DNA of 24,694 nucleotides from an uncultured Eubacterium sp. (lineage in GTDB: Bacteria > Bacillota > Clostridia > Lachnospirales > Lachnospiraceae), in NCBI GenBank assembly GCA_910578975.1, contig CAJTRZ010000015.1, forward strand, positions 18,070 to 42,763, read 5' to 3'. Below are positions 14,084 to 22,708 of the stretch, in pieces. The notes below the pieces were generated by a model that searched no databases, was not told the DNA's origin, and saw nothing but the letters and a program-made list of their open reading frames with translations. Within the stretch, counting starts at the first letter, position 1, and each line of letters begins with the position of its first letter. A program made the translations under genes and the position numbers.

Positions 14084-16474
14084 TTAATTTGTAATCATAA
14101 AACCTGTCTGCAGCGTACCGATAAAATTACCTTTTCCTTCGATAACTATTGTTGCTGCTCCAATATTTATATTATTGCTATATGATACAGTATAATCTTT
14201 TCCTTCCTCCAATGTAATACCATTATATTTAAGTATAAGATTTGGTTTTATCTCCTTACCAGTGTATCTTTGACTTTCAATTTCAGATACTGCTGCTTTA
14301 TCAATCTGTGCTGGTAGCACATTATATGTGGCAGTTTTACTTCCAGTGTATTTTCCTGTTCCAATAACAATATAAGAATATGTTCCAACATCACAATTAT
14401 AATGCGGCTGAACAGTCACAACATAATCTACATTCTGCGCCATCACTCTTCCTCCTAAAATCACTTTAGGAGTTTTTGAAGGACCTCTGGTCAATCCACT
14501 ATATATCATATCTTCTATTGGTTCTATTATTGCATACGAAAAATCGTTCGTTATAATGAATTGCTCTGTTCTTGAACCTGCAAAATTATTACAGCCTAAC
14601 AGACAAATTCTTGCTGTCCCCACATTACGTGCAGAGATTACTGCAATTTCATAATCAATACCTCTTTGCAATGGTCTTCCTAAATACGTTACTGAAAAAA
14701 TTGGAATAATCGTATCCCCTGTATAACATTGTTCTGCAACTTTTGCTACATAACAATCTGAGATACTGGCTCTTTCTATCGTAAATTCATGGATATATGT
14801 GCCTGAATACTCCCCAATTCCTTTTACAATGAATTCAGCTGTTCCGGCATTAATATTATCTTTATAGTTTAATATGTAATCCGTTCCCTCAATCAATGTT
14901 TTCCCACTATCTGTTATGGTTATGTTTTGCTTTATTGGCTGACCTGTATATTTCTTTGATATAATTCCTTTTATTTCACAATCTGATATTTTTTTACTGA
15001 TATCCTCTGTTACTAATTTAATAGAAAAATTTCCTTTTTTATCCGTAAAATTAACTCCTTTATCTTGTGTATCCACGTCAATATAATCCGTAATATTTCC
15101 ATCACTGTCAACCAAAAAACTTTCTCCTCTATATAACGTAGCCTCTGTCTGATTCGTATAACCAGCCTCTACTCCAATGGATACCCTGTAACTATCTTTC
15201 ATATAAACCATAATACAACACTTTGTTCCATGTTCTTGTATAATATCCTGTTTTATATCAACTGTATGATATCCCGAATATTGATTTACTTTTTCATCAT
15301 TTAATTCGACCTTCTGTGATAAATCAGGTATTCCATCAATGTTTATTGGTACATAGAATAACTGACATGATGCCGACGTCGATGTTTCATAATAAGTCAC
15401 TGACTTCAATCTTTCTTTATTTTCTATATCAAATACATTCATAAAACCTTGTTCGGGTGTTAATAAAATATAATCAGTACTTGCACCGGATTCATCGAGA
15501 TTATAAACTTTATCATTTTCTTTCATTTTTTCAAAATCGCGGATTGTCATCCGTGGAGCAAGTGTCATGTCTTCATAAGACACCCAGAAATATCCTTTAT
15601 CCCAATAGCCATCTCCCCAACTATTTCTTACCAGCCATGCTCCATTGGATTTTGGCTGATGTTTGAACCGGCTCTTAGACCAGTTATCATCCCATCCCAC
15701 AATCAATACTGCATGATTCGTTCTATGAGTTGTCATGTCATGAACATAATATGATATATTATCACTGCCAATATATTTACTCTTTGAGCTTTCTCCCTGC
15801 CCATCAGAATAGATTGACGCATATACTGCACCATTATTGTAAACTGATTCCTTTATCCACTGATTAATTTCATCTGCTAACGGACCATTATTTACTCTCT
15901 TGCTTGTCATAAACTCAATATCTCTCGCCCGATATTCTGCCCTGCCGAAATCATATTCTGGAATCATTTCTAATTTGTTCTGCCATGGATATTTTTCTGC
16001 TGACACAGGACCATATCCTGAAACAAAATATGCAGCACATTGATCTTGATTTCCCCCTGCATCTTTTGTCTGTGCCAAAAATCCGCAATTTCCAACATAA
16101 GATGTTTTCTCTATCATATGCTCTGCCGAAAAAGATGTATTGGAAACATTTTCTCTTTTATCTACAGTATATTCAAACAGAGAGGTTCCTGCAAAAGCCC
16201 AACAACATTTTAAATCCTTTTGATTATATACCGACTTACTATTATTTCCAAACTTATCAGGTAGTCTACTCTTTAATTGCCCTAAATAAATTGAGGGAAC
16301 CTCAATATCGTGTAGCGTTGAGAATTCTTTTTCCATTACAGGCAATGTATGTTCCAGACACTCTGAAAATTCTTTAGCTATTACCGTATTTATTACAAAT
16401 ATTGTCAATAAAAATATGATAGCAAAAAGAAGAAAATAGTTTTTATATCCTCTATTCCATATTCTCTTTTTCAT
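14084..16474 (-). CDS. Exported papain-like (C1A) cysteine protease with lectin-like domain and four C-terminal repeats
   Basis: 796-aa surface protease. An N-terminal hydrophobic segment (about residues 13-33) is a signal peptide or signal anchor. The C1A catalytic set is complete: oxyanion-hole Q85, nucleophile C91 in KCCWAFAG, H254 in TNHAVLIVGWDD and N284 in WLVRNSWGDGYW. Residues about 350-490 resemble the lectin-like domain that follows C1 peptidases in clostridial cell-wall proteins such as Cwp84. Four repeats of about 70 residues follow (about 496-567, 570-641, 648-718, 727-796), each with Y-T/S-G, G-x-DY and a G-x-G/N-Y/F-x-G ending; they are probably Ig-like stalks. No LPXTG or cell-wall-binding repeat is visible. 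GAGGGAG precedes the ATG; the start lies 32 nt after the upstream lysine-rich protein, so both are likely one operon. The cleaved protein is unknown. Confidence 0.88.
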   Translation of the reverse strand: MKKRIWNRGYKNYFLLFAIIFLLTIFVINTVIAKEFSECLEHTLPVMEKEFSTLHDIEVPSIYLGQLKSRLPDKFGNNSKSVYNQKDLKCCWAFAGTSLFEYTVDKRENVSNTSFSAEHMIEKTSYVGNCGFLAQTKDAGGNQDQCAAYFVSGYGPVSAEKYPWQNKLEMIPEYDFGRAEYRARDIEFMTSKRVNNGPLADEINQWIKESVYNNGAVYASIYSDGQGESSKSKYIGSDNISYYVHDMTTHRTNHAVLIVGWDDNWSKSRFKHQPKSNGAWLVRNSWGDGYWDKGYFWVSYEDMTLAPRMTIRDFEKMKENDKVYNLDESGASTDYILLTPEQGFMNVFDIENKERLKSVTYYETSTSASCQLFYVPINIDGIPDLSQKVELNDEKVNQYSGYHTVDIKQDIIQEHGTKCCIMVYMKDSYRVSIGVEAGYTNQTEATLYRGESFLVDSDGNITDYIDVDTQDKGVNFTDKKGNFSIKLVTEDISKKISDCEIKGIISKKYTGQPIKQNITITDSGKTLIEGTDYILNYKDNINAGTAEFIVKGIGEYSGTYIHEFTIERASISDCYVAKVAEQCYTGDTIIPIFSVTYLGRPLQRGIDYEIAVISARNVGTARICLLGCNNFAGSRTEQFIITNDFSYAIIEPIEDMIYSGLTRGPSKTPKVILGGRVMAQNVDYVVTVQPHYNCDVGTYSYIVIGTGKYTGSKTATYNVLPAQIDKAAVSEIESQRYTGKEIKPNLILKYNGITLEEGKDYTVSYSNNINIGAATIVIEGKGNFIGTLQTGFMITN

Positions 16475-16506
16475 ATATCATTTTCTCCCTCATCATTTGT
16501 AACTTT

Positions 16507-17208
16507 CTATTCTTGATCTAAATATGAATCCGTTTCATGGTCATGTGATATATCTCCGCCTATCGCTATAAAAAACGCATATAATGTAATATCTCCTGTG
16601 CATATATCTGTTTCCCGAACTCTTTTTCCACTATATGATTCTGTAAACCAACCTAAGAAATTATATTCTGTATCTCCGAATGGCTCTCTTTTCGGTTCCG
16701 GTAATATTCCATATGGCTTACCTATTTCAAAAGTCATATCTTCTACTTTGGGTCCTCTTCCAGTATCAAACTTCACTGTTGCATATTTTACAGGAACTAA
16801 CGTTGTCTCTTCCTCTGATGTTGTCTGTTCTTCTGGCTTTGTCGGCAAAACTTTATTTCCTTCTTTTGTGGAATTATTCACTCTAATCTTTACTTTATAT
16901 GTCTTCTTCCCACATTTTGCTTTAATCTGCGCTATTCCTGCCTTTCGTCCTTTTACCTTAATTACATTTTTCCTTTTGCCCGATATTTTCGTAATTCTTA
17001 CTACTTTCTTTCCTTTGATAACTTTCCATTTTACTCTCTTCTTTGCATTCTTTAACTTTATTGTTTTCTTTTTTCCAACTTTCATAGTTATCTTTTTGCG
17101 GCTCAGTGCAGTCTTTCCGTTCTTTGCCAATATTGTTTTTGGTAATAATGTAAATATTTCAACAAATACTAAGACAATTACTAATATAAATGATGTAAAT
17201 CTTTTCAT
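16507..17208 (-). CDS. Secreted lysine-rich Big_2-like protein with an InlB-type repeat
   Basis: 233-aa exported protein of unknown function. A signal peptide covers residues about 1-29 (MKRFTSFILVIVLVFVEIFT). Residues 31-112 form a very basic Ig-like module (KKITMKVGKKKTIKLKNAKK onward). A Thr/Glu-rich linker (about 120-138) leads to one InlB B-repeat/Flg_new-type module at about 141-215 (VKFDTGRGPKVEDMTFEIG and NFLGWFTESYSGKRV). The acidic, His-containing tail ends HDHETDSYLDQE. I use the ATG at 17208 because AGGAAG lies seven nt upstream; an in-frame ATG 33 nt earlier lies at the predicted ribosome-binding region and would lengthen the signal peptide n-region. It precedes the C1 protease in one operon, so it may help place or anchor that protease; this is inference. 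Confidence 0.8.
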   Translation of the reverse strand: MKRFTSFILVIVLVFVEIFTLLPKTILAKNGKTALSRKKITMKVGKKKTIKLKNAKKRVKWKVIKGKKVVRITKISGKRKNVIKVKGRKAGIAQIKAKCGKKTYKVKIRVNNSTKEGNKVLPTKPEEQTTSEEETTLVPVKYATVKFDTGRGPKVEDMTFEIGKPYGILPEPKREPFGDTEYNFLGWFTESYSGKRVRETDICTGDITLYAFFIAIGGDISHDHETDSYLDQE

Positions 17209-17257
17209 ACTTTTTCTTCCTTTCCTCTGATATCCGTACACTCTTTTCTATAAATAT

Positions 17258-17286
17258 ATAGTAGCACCAATAAATATTATATACAA
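17258..17286 (-). promoter_or_regulatory. Predicted sigma-A promoter of the InlB-repeat/C1 protease operon
   Basis: On the minus strand TTGTAT (17286-17281) and TACTAT (17263-17258) are 17 nt apart, with TGC just before the -10 (extended -10 type). The leader to the ATG at 17208 would be about 43 nt. Confidence 0.65.
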
Positions 17287-17316
17287 TTAAAATATACAGT
17301 ATTTTCCTAAACAGTT

Positions 17317-17343
17317 AAAAGGCAGCTACACCAGCCGCCTTTT
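17317..17343 (-). terminator. Terminator after the cysteine desulfurase gene
   Basis: On the minus strand AAAAGGC-G-GCT pairs with AGC-T-GCCTTTT around a five-base loop. The hairpin starts six nt after the desulfurase stop and separates it from the promoter at 17258-17286. The T-run is short. Confidence 0.65.
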
Positions 17344-17348
17344 ATTAT

Positions 17349-18473
17349 TTACATGGAACGCATCTGCATTACATTTTCTTTTAATCTCTGAATTGTATAA
17401 TCTATTTCCTCTCTTGTATTATCCGCACACAATGTTAATCGAATTGTTCCATAAATATATTGGTCTGGAATACCAATAGCTCTAATTACATGGGAAGGTG
17501 AATCATCACCTGCCGAACATGCAGAACCCGCCGACACACAAATTCCATCATTATCCATTAGAACTACCAGAGATGTTCCATCAATTCCTGCAATCGTGAA
17601 ATTTGCATTTCCCGGTAACCGTTTTGACATATGACCATTTAACTTGACATATGGAATCTCTCCTAACACCCGATTGATTAAATAGTTTCTTAATTCTATT
17701 TCTCTTTCCATTCTTTGATTTAGATTTTCCATAGCTTCTTCTACAGCAGCTCCCATTCCTACAATTCCTGCAACATTCTCGGTGCCTGCCCTTCGTCCTT
17801 TTTCCTGTCCTCCACCAAAAATCAAAGACTCTGCATTCTCCGGATTTCTTATATAAAGAAAACCAACTCCTTTTGGTCCATGGAACTTATGGCTGCTCGC
17901 ACTTAACATATCAATGTTCATCTCATCCACATTAATTGGTATATGCCCAAATGCCTGAACTGCATCTGTATGAAATAATATCTTCCGTCTTCTTGCAATT
18001 CTTCCGATTTCTTTTATCGGCTGTATTGTTCCAATTTCATTGTTGGCAAACATAATTGAAATTAATGCTGTATCTTTTCTAATATGCGATTCTAACTCAT
18101 ATGGATTTACAAACCCCATTCTGTCTGTACCTACATAAGATATATCCACACCTCTCTTGCTTATATTTTCACATTTATTTAAAATCGCATGATGCTCTAT
18201 TTCAGATGTTATAATATGTCTTCCATATCTTGCAGCATTTTCCAAAACCCAATTATCTGATTCTGTTCCTCCTGATGTAAAAAAGATATTCTCCGGCTCT
18301 GCGTGAATTGCAGCTGCAATGGTCGCTCTTGTCCTTTCTACTACTTCTTTTGATACTTTTGAAAAATTATATATTCCGGAAGGATTTCCATACATCTCAT
18401 TTAAGTATGGTTCCATTGCGTGTACTGCCCTGTCACATATTTTTGTTGTTGCCGCATTGTCCAAATAAATCAT
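17349..18473 (-). CDS. Cysteine desulfurase (NifS/IscS family)
   Basis: PLP enzyme that takes sulfur from L-cysteine, giving alanine and an enzyme persulfide for Fe-S clusters or thiolated tRNA. The 374-aa protein has the class V aminotransferase signature: MIYLDNAATT, SGGTESDN, H95 in EIEHHAIL, HTDAVQAFG, the PLP lysine K196 in SASSHKFHGPKGVG, and the persulfide cysteine C319 in VSAGSACSAG. The C-terminal position and short active-site loop fit NifS/IscS rather than SufS. AAGGAG precedes the ATG. In many relatives a thiI tRNA sulfurtransferase gene follows; here a terminator follows, so the sulfur acceptor is not given by the context. I leave the symbol blank because nifS/iscS paralogues cannot be separated here. 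Confidence 0.93.
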   Translation of the reverse strand: MIYLDNAATTKICDRAVHAMEPYLNEMYGNPSGIYNFSKVSKEVVERTRATIAAAIHAEPENIFFTSGGTESDNWVLENAARYGRHIITSEIEHHAILNKCENISKRGVDISYVGTDRMGFVNPYELESHIRKDTALISIMFANNEIGTIQPIKEIGRIARRRKILFHTDAVQAFGHIPINVDEMNIDMLSASSHKFHGPKGVGFLYIRNPENAESLIFGGGQEKGRRAGTENVAGIVGMGAAVEEAMENLNQRMEREIELRNYLINRVLGEIPYVKLNGHMSKRLPGNANFTIAGIDGTSLVVLMDNDGICVSAGSACSAGDDSPSHVIRAIGIPDQYIYGTIRLTLCADNTREEIDYTIQRLKENVMQMRSM

Positions 18474-18493
18474 GGTTTACTCCTTTTTAATAT

Positions 18494-18522
18494 TTGATAG
18501 TATTTTTTTAAATATTTAGAAT
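18494..18522 (+). promoter_or_regulatory. Predicted sigma-A promoter of the SpoVB-type flippase gene
   Basis: TTGATA (18494-18499) and TAGAAT (18517-18522) are 17 nt apart. The predicted leader to the ATG at 18555 is only about 26 nt and has no clear Shine-Dalgarno. Confidence 0.6.
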
Positions 18523-18554
18523 AGATTGTATAAACAAGTATTTTTTGTGATTAT

Positions 18555-20063
18555 ATGTCTGTAAAAAAACAAATTATCAAAGGTACGATTGTACTTACAA
18601 CCGCAACTTTAATAAGTAGAGTTCTTGGTTTCTTATATAGAATATTCTTATCAAACCTAATAGGTGCTAAAGGCATGGGAATTTTTCAATTGATTTTTCC
18701 AGTGCTTGGTTTTTGTATTGCGCTTAGTTGTGGTGGAATCCAGATTGCCGTTTCCAGATTTGTCGCTGAAAGCAAAAATAAAGCAAACAAGTTTATGGTT
18801 TTAATCAGCAGTCTGATTATGTCACTAATGCTTTCTTCTCTGACAACTGTGTGCCTTTATTTTTATGCACAGCCAATTGCAATACATATTATTAAAAATG
18901 TACAGTGCTATGAATTGTTAAAATACGCTTCCATTACCATACCTCTGGCAACATTTCATTCCTGTATATCCGGTTATTATCTTGGAATGAAAAAAACTTT
19001 TGTTCCGGCTGTCTCATCTATTATTGAACAGATTGTAAAAGTTGCATCCATTTTTATTATCGGATTGGTCTGCGTAGGAAATCATATTAAAATCACACCA
19101 ATGGTTGCAGTTTACTCAATGATTATTTCTGAATCATTTGGTGTAATCTTCTGTATTATTGCCCTCACAGGTGAGAAAAGTTATACTTTTAAAGCCAAAG
19201 AACTTTTTTCATCCATGAAAAAATTATTTTCTGTTTCGTACATATTAACAATAAATAAGATTATGATTACCTTTCTACAATGTTTTGAAGCAATTCTTGT
19301 TCCAATTGTATTAACAAAAAGTGGTCTGTCTTCCGACAACGCTCTTAGTATTTACGGAATTCTTACAGGAATGGCTTTACCGGTAATATCATTTCCTTCT
19401 GCAATTAACACTTCTGTTTCCACAATGATTCTTCCTACAATTGCAGGAGCAAATACCAGTGGCAACAAATTGCAAGTAAGAAAAACCACAGAAATATCTA
19501 TCTGGTTTTCTGTGGTTATGGGTATTTTCTTTATTGGATTCTTTTTATATTTTGGAGATTTTATTGGAGGAACTATTTTTGGACACCCCGAAGCGGGAGA
19601 ATATATTAAAATTCTGGCATGGCTCTGTCCTTTTATGTATCTTTCTATTACTATGGGATCCATTTTGCATGGTCTGGGACGAACCAACGCTGCCTTCGTC
19701 CACAATGTCATCGGAACAGCCATCCGTCTTGCCTGCCTTTGGTTTGTCGTTCCACGAGTTGGCATTGCTGGCTACCTTTGGGGATTATTGGGCAGTGATT
19801 TATTAATCACTTTATTACATGGAAAATATATAAAAAAAGATATTCATTTCTCTTTTGATTGTGTAGACAATATCATTCGTCCTGTCCTATGGGTTCTTTG
19901 TAGTGTGGCTGCCGGATTACTTGTAAAATATATTTTAAGTTTTTCATCATTTCATGGAACAGTCTTTCGCTTCATTTCATCGGGAATCAGCGGATTAGTA
20001 CTAGTTGGCGTATTCTTATATTTTTTACTACGCCAGATGAAAGAATTGAGAGCCACACAATAA
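18555..20063 (+). CDS. SpoVB/MurJ-like polysaccharide flippase (MOP superfamily)
   Basis: Integral membrane transporter of 502 aa with about 14 hydrophobic segments, of the multidrug/oligosaccharidyl-lipid/polysaccharide exporter superfamily. The N-terminus IKGTIVLTTATLISRVLGFL and the following YRIFLSNLIGAKGMGIFQL closely match the stage V sporulation protein B group, which is thought to move lipid-linked cell wall or cortex precursors across the membrane. The PFxxYLSITMGSILHGLGRTN-like region near residues 355-377 is also typical. Lachnospiraceae carry several paralogues, many outside sporulation, so I do not assign spoVB. No ribosome binding site is obvious before the ATG at 18555, which is odd for this window; no better in-frame start is visible downstream before the conserved segment. 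It is divergent from the cysteine desulfurase gene. Confidence 0.88.
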   Translation: MSVKKQIIKGTIVLTTATLISRVLGFLYRIFLSNLIGAKGMGIFQLIFPVLGFCIALSCGGIQIAVSRFVAESKNKANKFMVLISSLIMSLMLSSLTTVCLYFYAQPIAIHIIKNVQCYELLKYASITIPLATFHSCISGYYLGMKKTFVPAVSSIIEQIVKVASIFIIGLVCVGNHIKITPMVAVYSMIISESFGVIFCIIALTGEKSYTFKAKELFSSMKKLFSVSYILTINKIMITFLQCFEAILVPIVLTKSGLSSDNALSIYGILTGMALPVISFPSAINTSVSTMILPTIAGANTSGNKLQVRKTTEISIWFSVVMGIFFIGFFLYFGDFIGGTIFGHPEAGEYIKILAWLCPFMYLSITMGSILHGLGRTNAAFVHNVIGTAIRLACLWFVVPRVGIAGYLWGLLGSDLLITLLHGKYIKKDIHFSFDCVDNIIRPVLWVLCSVAAGLLVKYILSFSSFHGTVFRFISSGISGLVLVGVFLYFLLRQMKELRATQ

Positions 20064-20173
20064 TTATTTGAAAAATTCTGGTTCGTCGAGGTGGTCTTAG
20101 TATAAAAGGATACACTTGGAAACTGAATTTCATAAACATTTGTAGATATAGTGGCAAACCCACTACTTTTCAG

Positions 20174-20215
20174 GTTGAATTTCTGTTTTGTAAAAAGAAT
20201 GACATTTCACTGCTG
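20174..20215 (+). repeat. Dispersed repeat copy shared with the right window edge
   Basis: The stretch TTTGTAAAAAGAATGACATT and following TCACTGCTG match, with few changes, the minus strand of 24632-24587. The match extends upstream through a TTGAAT-containing segment. This copy lacks the second arm that makes the right-edge copy a palindrome. Confidence 0.65.
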
Positions 20216-20582
20216 GGAGAGAATACAGAGGGAATGCAGAAACTTGAATTACTTGATTACTTTTATAAAAAATGCACTACATATATATTTTTCCAAAACT
20301 ACAAAATATATATGTAAAAAAATTTGAAATCCATGAAAAATAAAAATTTATAACATATCTAAATAATAAAAATGAGAATTAATATATGTAAATCATGATG
20401 ATAAAACAAGACAGACTATTAAAAATACATATACAAACTGAAAAAAACATATTTCATATATGTAATTCTTAAATATGCTTTATGAAAGGGAGCATCTTTT
20501 CCATATATATCACTAATACACTGAAAGAGCCCTACTGGGACAATTGCAATCTATAAATTTGCGATTTATAGTGGTGGGACGA

Positions 20583-20810
20583 TATATAAAAGAGATACAC
20601 TTAAAAATATTGAATTTTAGAAACATTTGTATAGAAAAAAGAGAACTGAGAGTTAAGCTAAAATCTGATTCAAAAAATCAGATTTTAAGACTTACTTGAG
20701 AAAAAATCATCAAGATTTTTTCGAAAATGAAGTCGGTACTTAAAAATTAATTCTCTTTTTTCTATTAACAAATGTTTCTAAAATTCAGTTTCCAAGTGTA
20801 TCCTTTTATA
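20583..20810. repeat. Inner ~228-bp fold-back element nested in the larger one
   Basis: Arm 20583-20644 and arm 20749-20810 are inverted repeats (ATACACTT, GAATTTTAGAAACATTTGT and ATAGAAAAAAGAGAA are shared). The right arm is the same DNA as the right terminal repeat of the larger element. Within it are two further perfect hairpins, AAATCTGATT/AATCAGATTT (about 20661-20686) and GAAAAAATC/GATTTTTTC (about 20700-20722). No coding region is visible. Confidence 0.7.
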
Positions 20811-20831
20811 CACAGACCACCTCGACACCTC

Positions 20832-20947
20832 CAAAATCCAGACGTTAACACGTCTGTCGTGCTACGCACTTATGATTTTGTCGGTATCGCACCAAGAAAA
20901 GCAAATGCCTGCTTACGCAGTCGCTTGCTTTTCTTTTGCGTGCGATA
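20832..20947. other. Compact structured module: three-way junction plus long hairpin
   Basis: CAAAATC (20832-20838) pairs with GATTTTG (20874-20880) and encloses two hairpins: CAGACG/CGTCTG (20839-20844 with 20851-20856) and GTGC/GCAC (20859-20862 with 20866-20869). Four bases later TATCGCAC (20885-20892) pairs with GTGCGATA (20940-20947), enclosing AAGAAAAGCAA/TTGCTTTTCTT (20894-20904 with 20925-20935) and CTGC/GCAG with a TTAC loop. The module starts six nt from the MITE-like element and ends nine nt from the stop of the ABC gene. It could be a transcript end structure, a transposon end or a small RNA; I do not recognise the family. Confidence 0.7.
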
Positions 20948-20956
20948 AACTGGAAT

Positions 20957-22708
20957 TTATTGATACTGGCTATTATACAAGTTATAATAAAATCCCCTCT
21001 GTTCCAGTAACTCCTCATGACTACCCTGTTCAATAATTTTCCCGGCATTCATTACCAGAATAACATCTGCCTCTTTAATCGTAGAAAGTCTATGAGCTAC
21101 AATAAACGTTGTACGTCCCTGCATCATTTTATTAAATGCCCGCTGGATACGAATTTCTGTACGGGTATCAATGGATGAAGTCGCCTCATCTAATATCAAC
21201 ATAGGAGGTAGATTTAACATAACTCTTGCAATACACAAAAGCTGTTTTTGTCCCTGAGAAAGATTTCCCCCATCCTCTCCAATAACTGTATCATATCCTT
21301 GTGGTAAACGTTTGATAAAACTGTGGGCATGACTCTGCTTTGCCGCCTCGATAATCTCATCTCTTGTAGCATCTGGCTTTGCCATAGCAATATTTTCTGC
21401 AACAGTGGCATTTCTAAGCCATGTTTCCTGAAGTACCATACCATAAGAATCTCTTAGACTTTTTCTTGTAATCTCTCTAATATTTTTATTATCTACCTTA
21501 ATTTCTCCTGTATTAACATCATAAAAACGCATCAACAGATTTATAATTGTAGTTTTTCCACAGCCAGTCGGTCCAACAATCGCTACTCTTTGTCCTGGCT
21601 CAATATGAAGATTCAAATCTTTAATCAATTTTCTATCTGGTTCATAAGAGAAACTAACATCACATATATCTACTTTACCGGAAACATCTGTCAAAACGGT
21701 ATCTTCCGTTTCCTGAATATCGACAACCGGCTCTTCTTTCATAACAGAAAATACTCTTGCTCCACAGGCCAATGCATTCTGCAATTCCGTGACAACTCCT
21801 GATATTTCATTAAAAGGTTTTGTATACTGATTTGCATAGCTCAGCACCGTCATCAGTCCACCTACAGTAATGCCTCCTGTGATAATCGCCTCAAGTCCTC
21901 CGCTGATTGCCACACCAGCGTACACAATGTTATTGACAAATCGAGTACTTGGATTGGTAATAGATGAGAAAAAAGTTGCTTTTACATTAATTTCATTTAA
22001 CCTGTCATTTGTATCATCAAATGCTGACATCATATTCTCTTCCTGACCAAAAGCTTTTACTACCTTAATTCCGCCAAAAACTTCATCAACAATTCCAGTT
22101 TGCTCTCCACGAATTTCTGACTGTTTTCGAAACATATAATAGGTTCTTTTCGCAATAAAACTTGCTACGAAGAAAGAGACCGGTGTAATACATATAACAA
22201 CCAATGCAATCTTCCAGTCTATCTGTATCATAAATACTAAAGTAAAAAATATCGTAATGACACCAGTAAACAAATTCGAAAATCCCATTAAAAGTCCGTC
22301 CGCCAGCTGGTCTACATCCGTAATCACATTATTTACTATATCTCCACTGGAACGGGAATCAATATAACCTACAGGAAGTTTCTGTATTTTCGCAAACACC
22401 TCCTGCCTGATGTCGCGGATAACATTAAATGTAATACGATTGTTGCATAATCCCATAATCCACCATGCGATAGCTGCAACAATTGTACATACAAAAATTT
22501 GACCAATCACACTCTCTAAACCATCAAAGTTTACTTTTCCCTGTGATATAATTTTATCGGTTCCATAACCAATCAATCTTGGAATATAAAGTGACAATAC
22601 CACATATATCGATGCAAAGATAACTGATGCAAAAATCATATACCAATACTTTTTAATTCTTGTAAGCAGCTCTCTCATGGCTGATTTTTGTGAAATAATA
22701 TTTTTCAT
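20957..22708 (-). CDS. Heterodimeric ABC exporter, subunit with the consensus catalytic site (BmrD/TM288-like)
   Basis: Half-transporter of 583 aa: six membrane helices in about residues 20-310, then a nucleotide-binding domain. Walker A GPTGCGKTT at 379-387, Walker B MLILDE with catalytic glutamate E508, and switch histidine H539 in VAHRLSTI are all intact. The ABC signature is LSQGQ (483-487) rather than LSGGQ, as in TM288-type subunits. Paired with the upstream gene it would form one active and one degenerate ATP site. The ATG at 22708 directly follows the TAA of the upstream gene, so translation is probably coupled. Such pairs usually export drugs, lipids or peptides; the substrate cannot be deduced. 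A structured module lies nine nt after the stop. Confidence 0.93.
   Translation of the reverse strand: MKNIISQKSAMRELLTRIKKYWYMIFASVIFASIYVVLSLYIPRLIGYGTDKIISQGKVNFDGLESVIGQIFVCTIVAAIAWWIMGLCNNRITFNVIRDIRQEVFAKIQKLPVGYIDSRSSGDIVNNVITDVDQLADGLLMGFSNLFTGVITIFFTLVFMIQIDWKIALVVICITPVSFFVASFIAKRTYYMFRKQSEIRGEQTGIVDEVFGGIKVVKAFGQEENMMSAFDDTNDRLNEINVKATFFSSITNPSTRFVNNIVYAGVAISGGLEAIITGGITVGGLMTVLSYANQYTKPFNEISGVVTELQNALACGARVFSVMKEEPVVDIQETEDTVLTDVSGKVDICDVSFSYEPDRKLIKDLNLHIEPGQRVAIVGPTGCGKTTIINLLMRFYDVNTGEIKVDNKNIREITRKSLRDSYGMVLQETWLRNATVAENIAMAKPDATRDEIIEAAKQSHAHSFIKRLPQGYDTVIGEDGGNLSQGQKQLLCIARVMLNLPPMLILDEATSSIDTRTEIRIQRAFNKMMQGRTTFIVAHRLSTIKEADVILVMNAGKIIEQGSHEELLEQRGFYYNLYNSQYQ

Larger units (their letters stand above)
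20086..20826. mobile_element. 741-bp gene-free element with ~58-bp terminal inverted repeats (MITE-like)
   Basis: Arm 20086-20143 and arm 20768-20826 are near-perfect inverted repeats starting GTCGAGGTGGTCT and containing GTATCC/GGATAC-flanked TACACTTGGAAACTGAAT and ACATTTGT. Between them I see no open reading frame with coding character, only AT-rich DNA, a repeat shared with the right window edge (20174-20215) and a third, directly oriented copy of the terminal sequence (20583-20634). This looks like a non-autonomous transposon remnant with another copy inserted in it. No transposase is present and a target-site duplication is not clear. Confidence 0.7.

Noticed and set aside
16598..17230. 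210-codon open frame on the plus strand, rich in Phe and hydrophobic residues
   Set aside because: It is antisense to the lysine-rich secreted protein; AAA lysine codons read as TTT on the other strand. No ribosome binding site, and the minus-strand gene has a signal peptide and recognisable domains.
19352..19765. 137-codon open frame on the minus strand
   Set aside because: Antisense to the flippase gene; its basic, Pro-rich translation has no recognisable domain.
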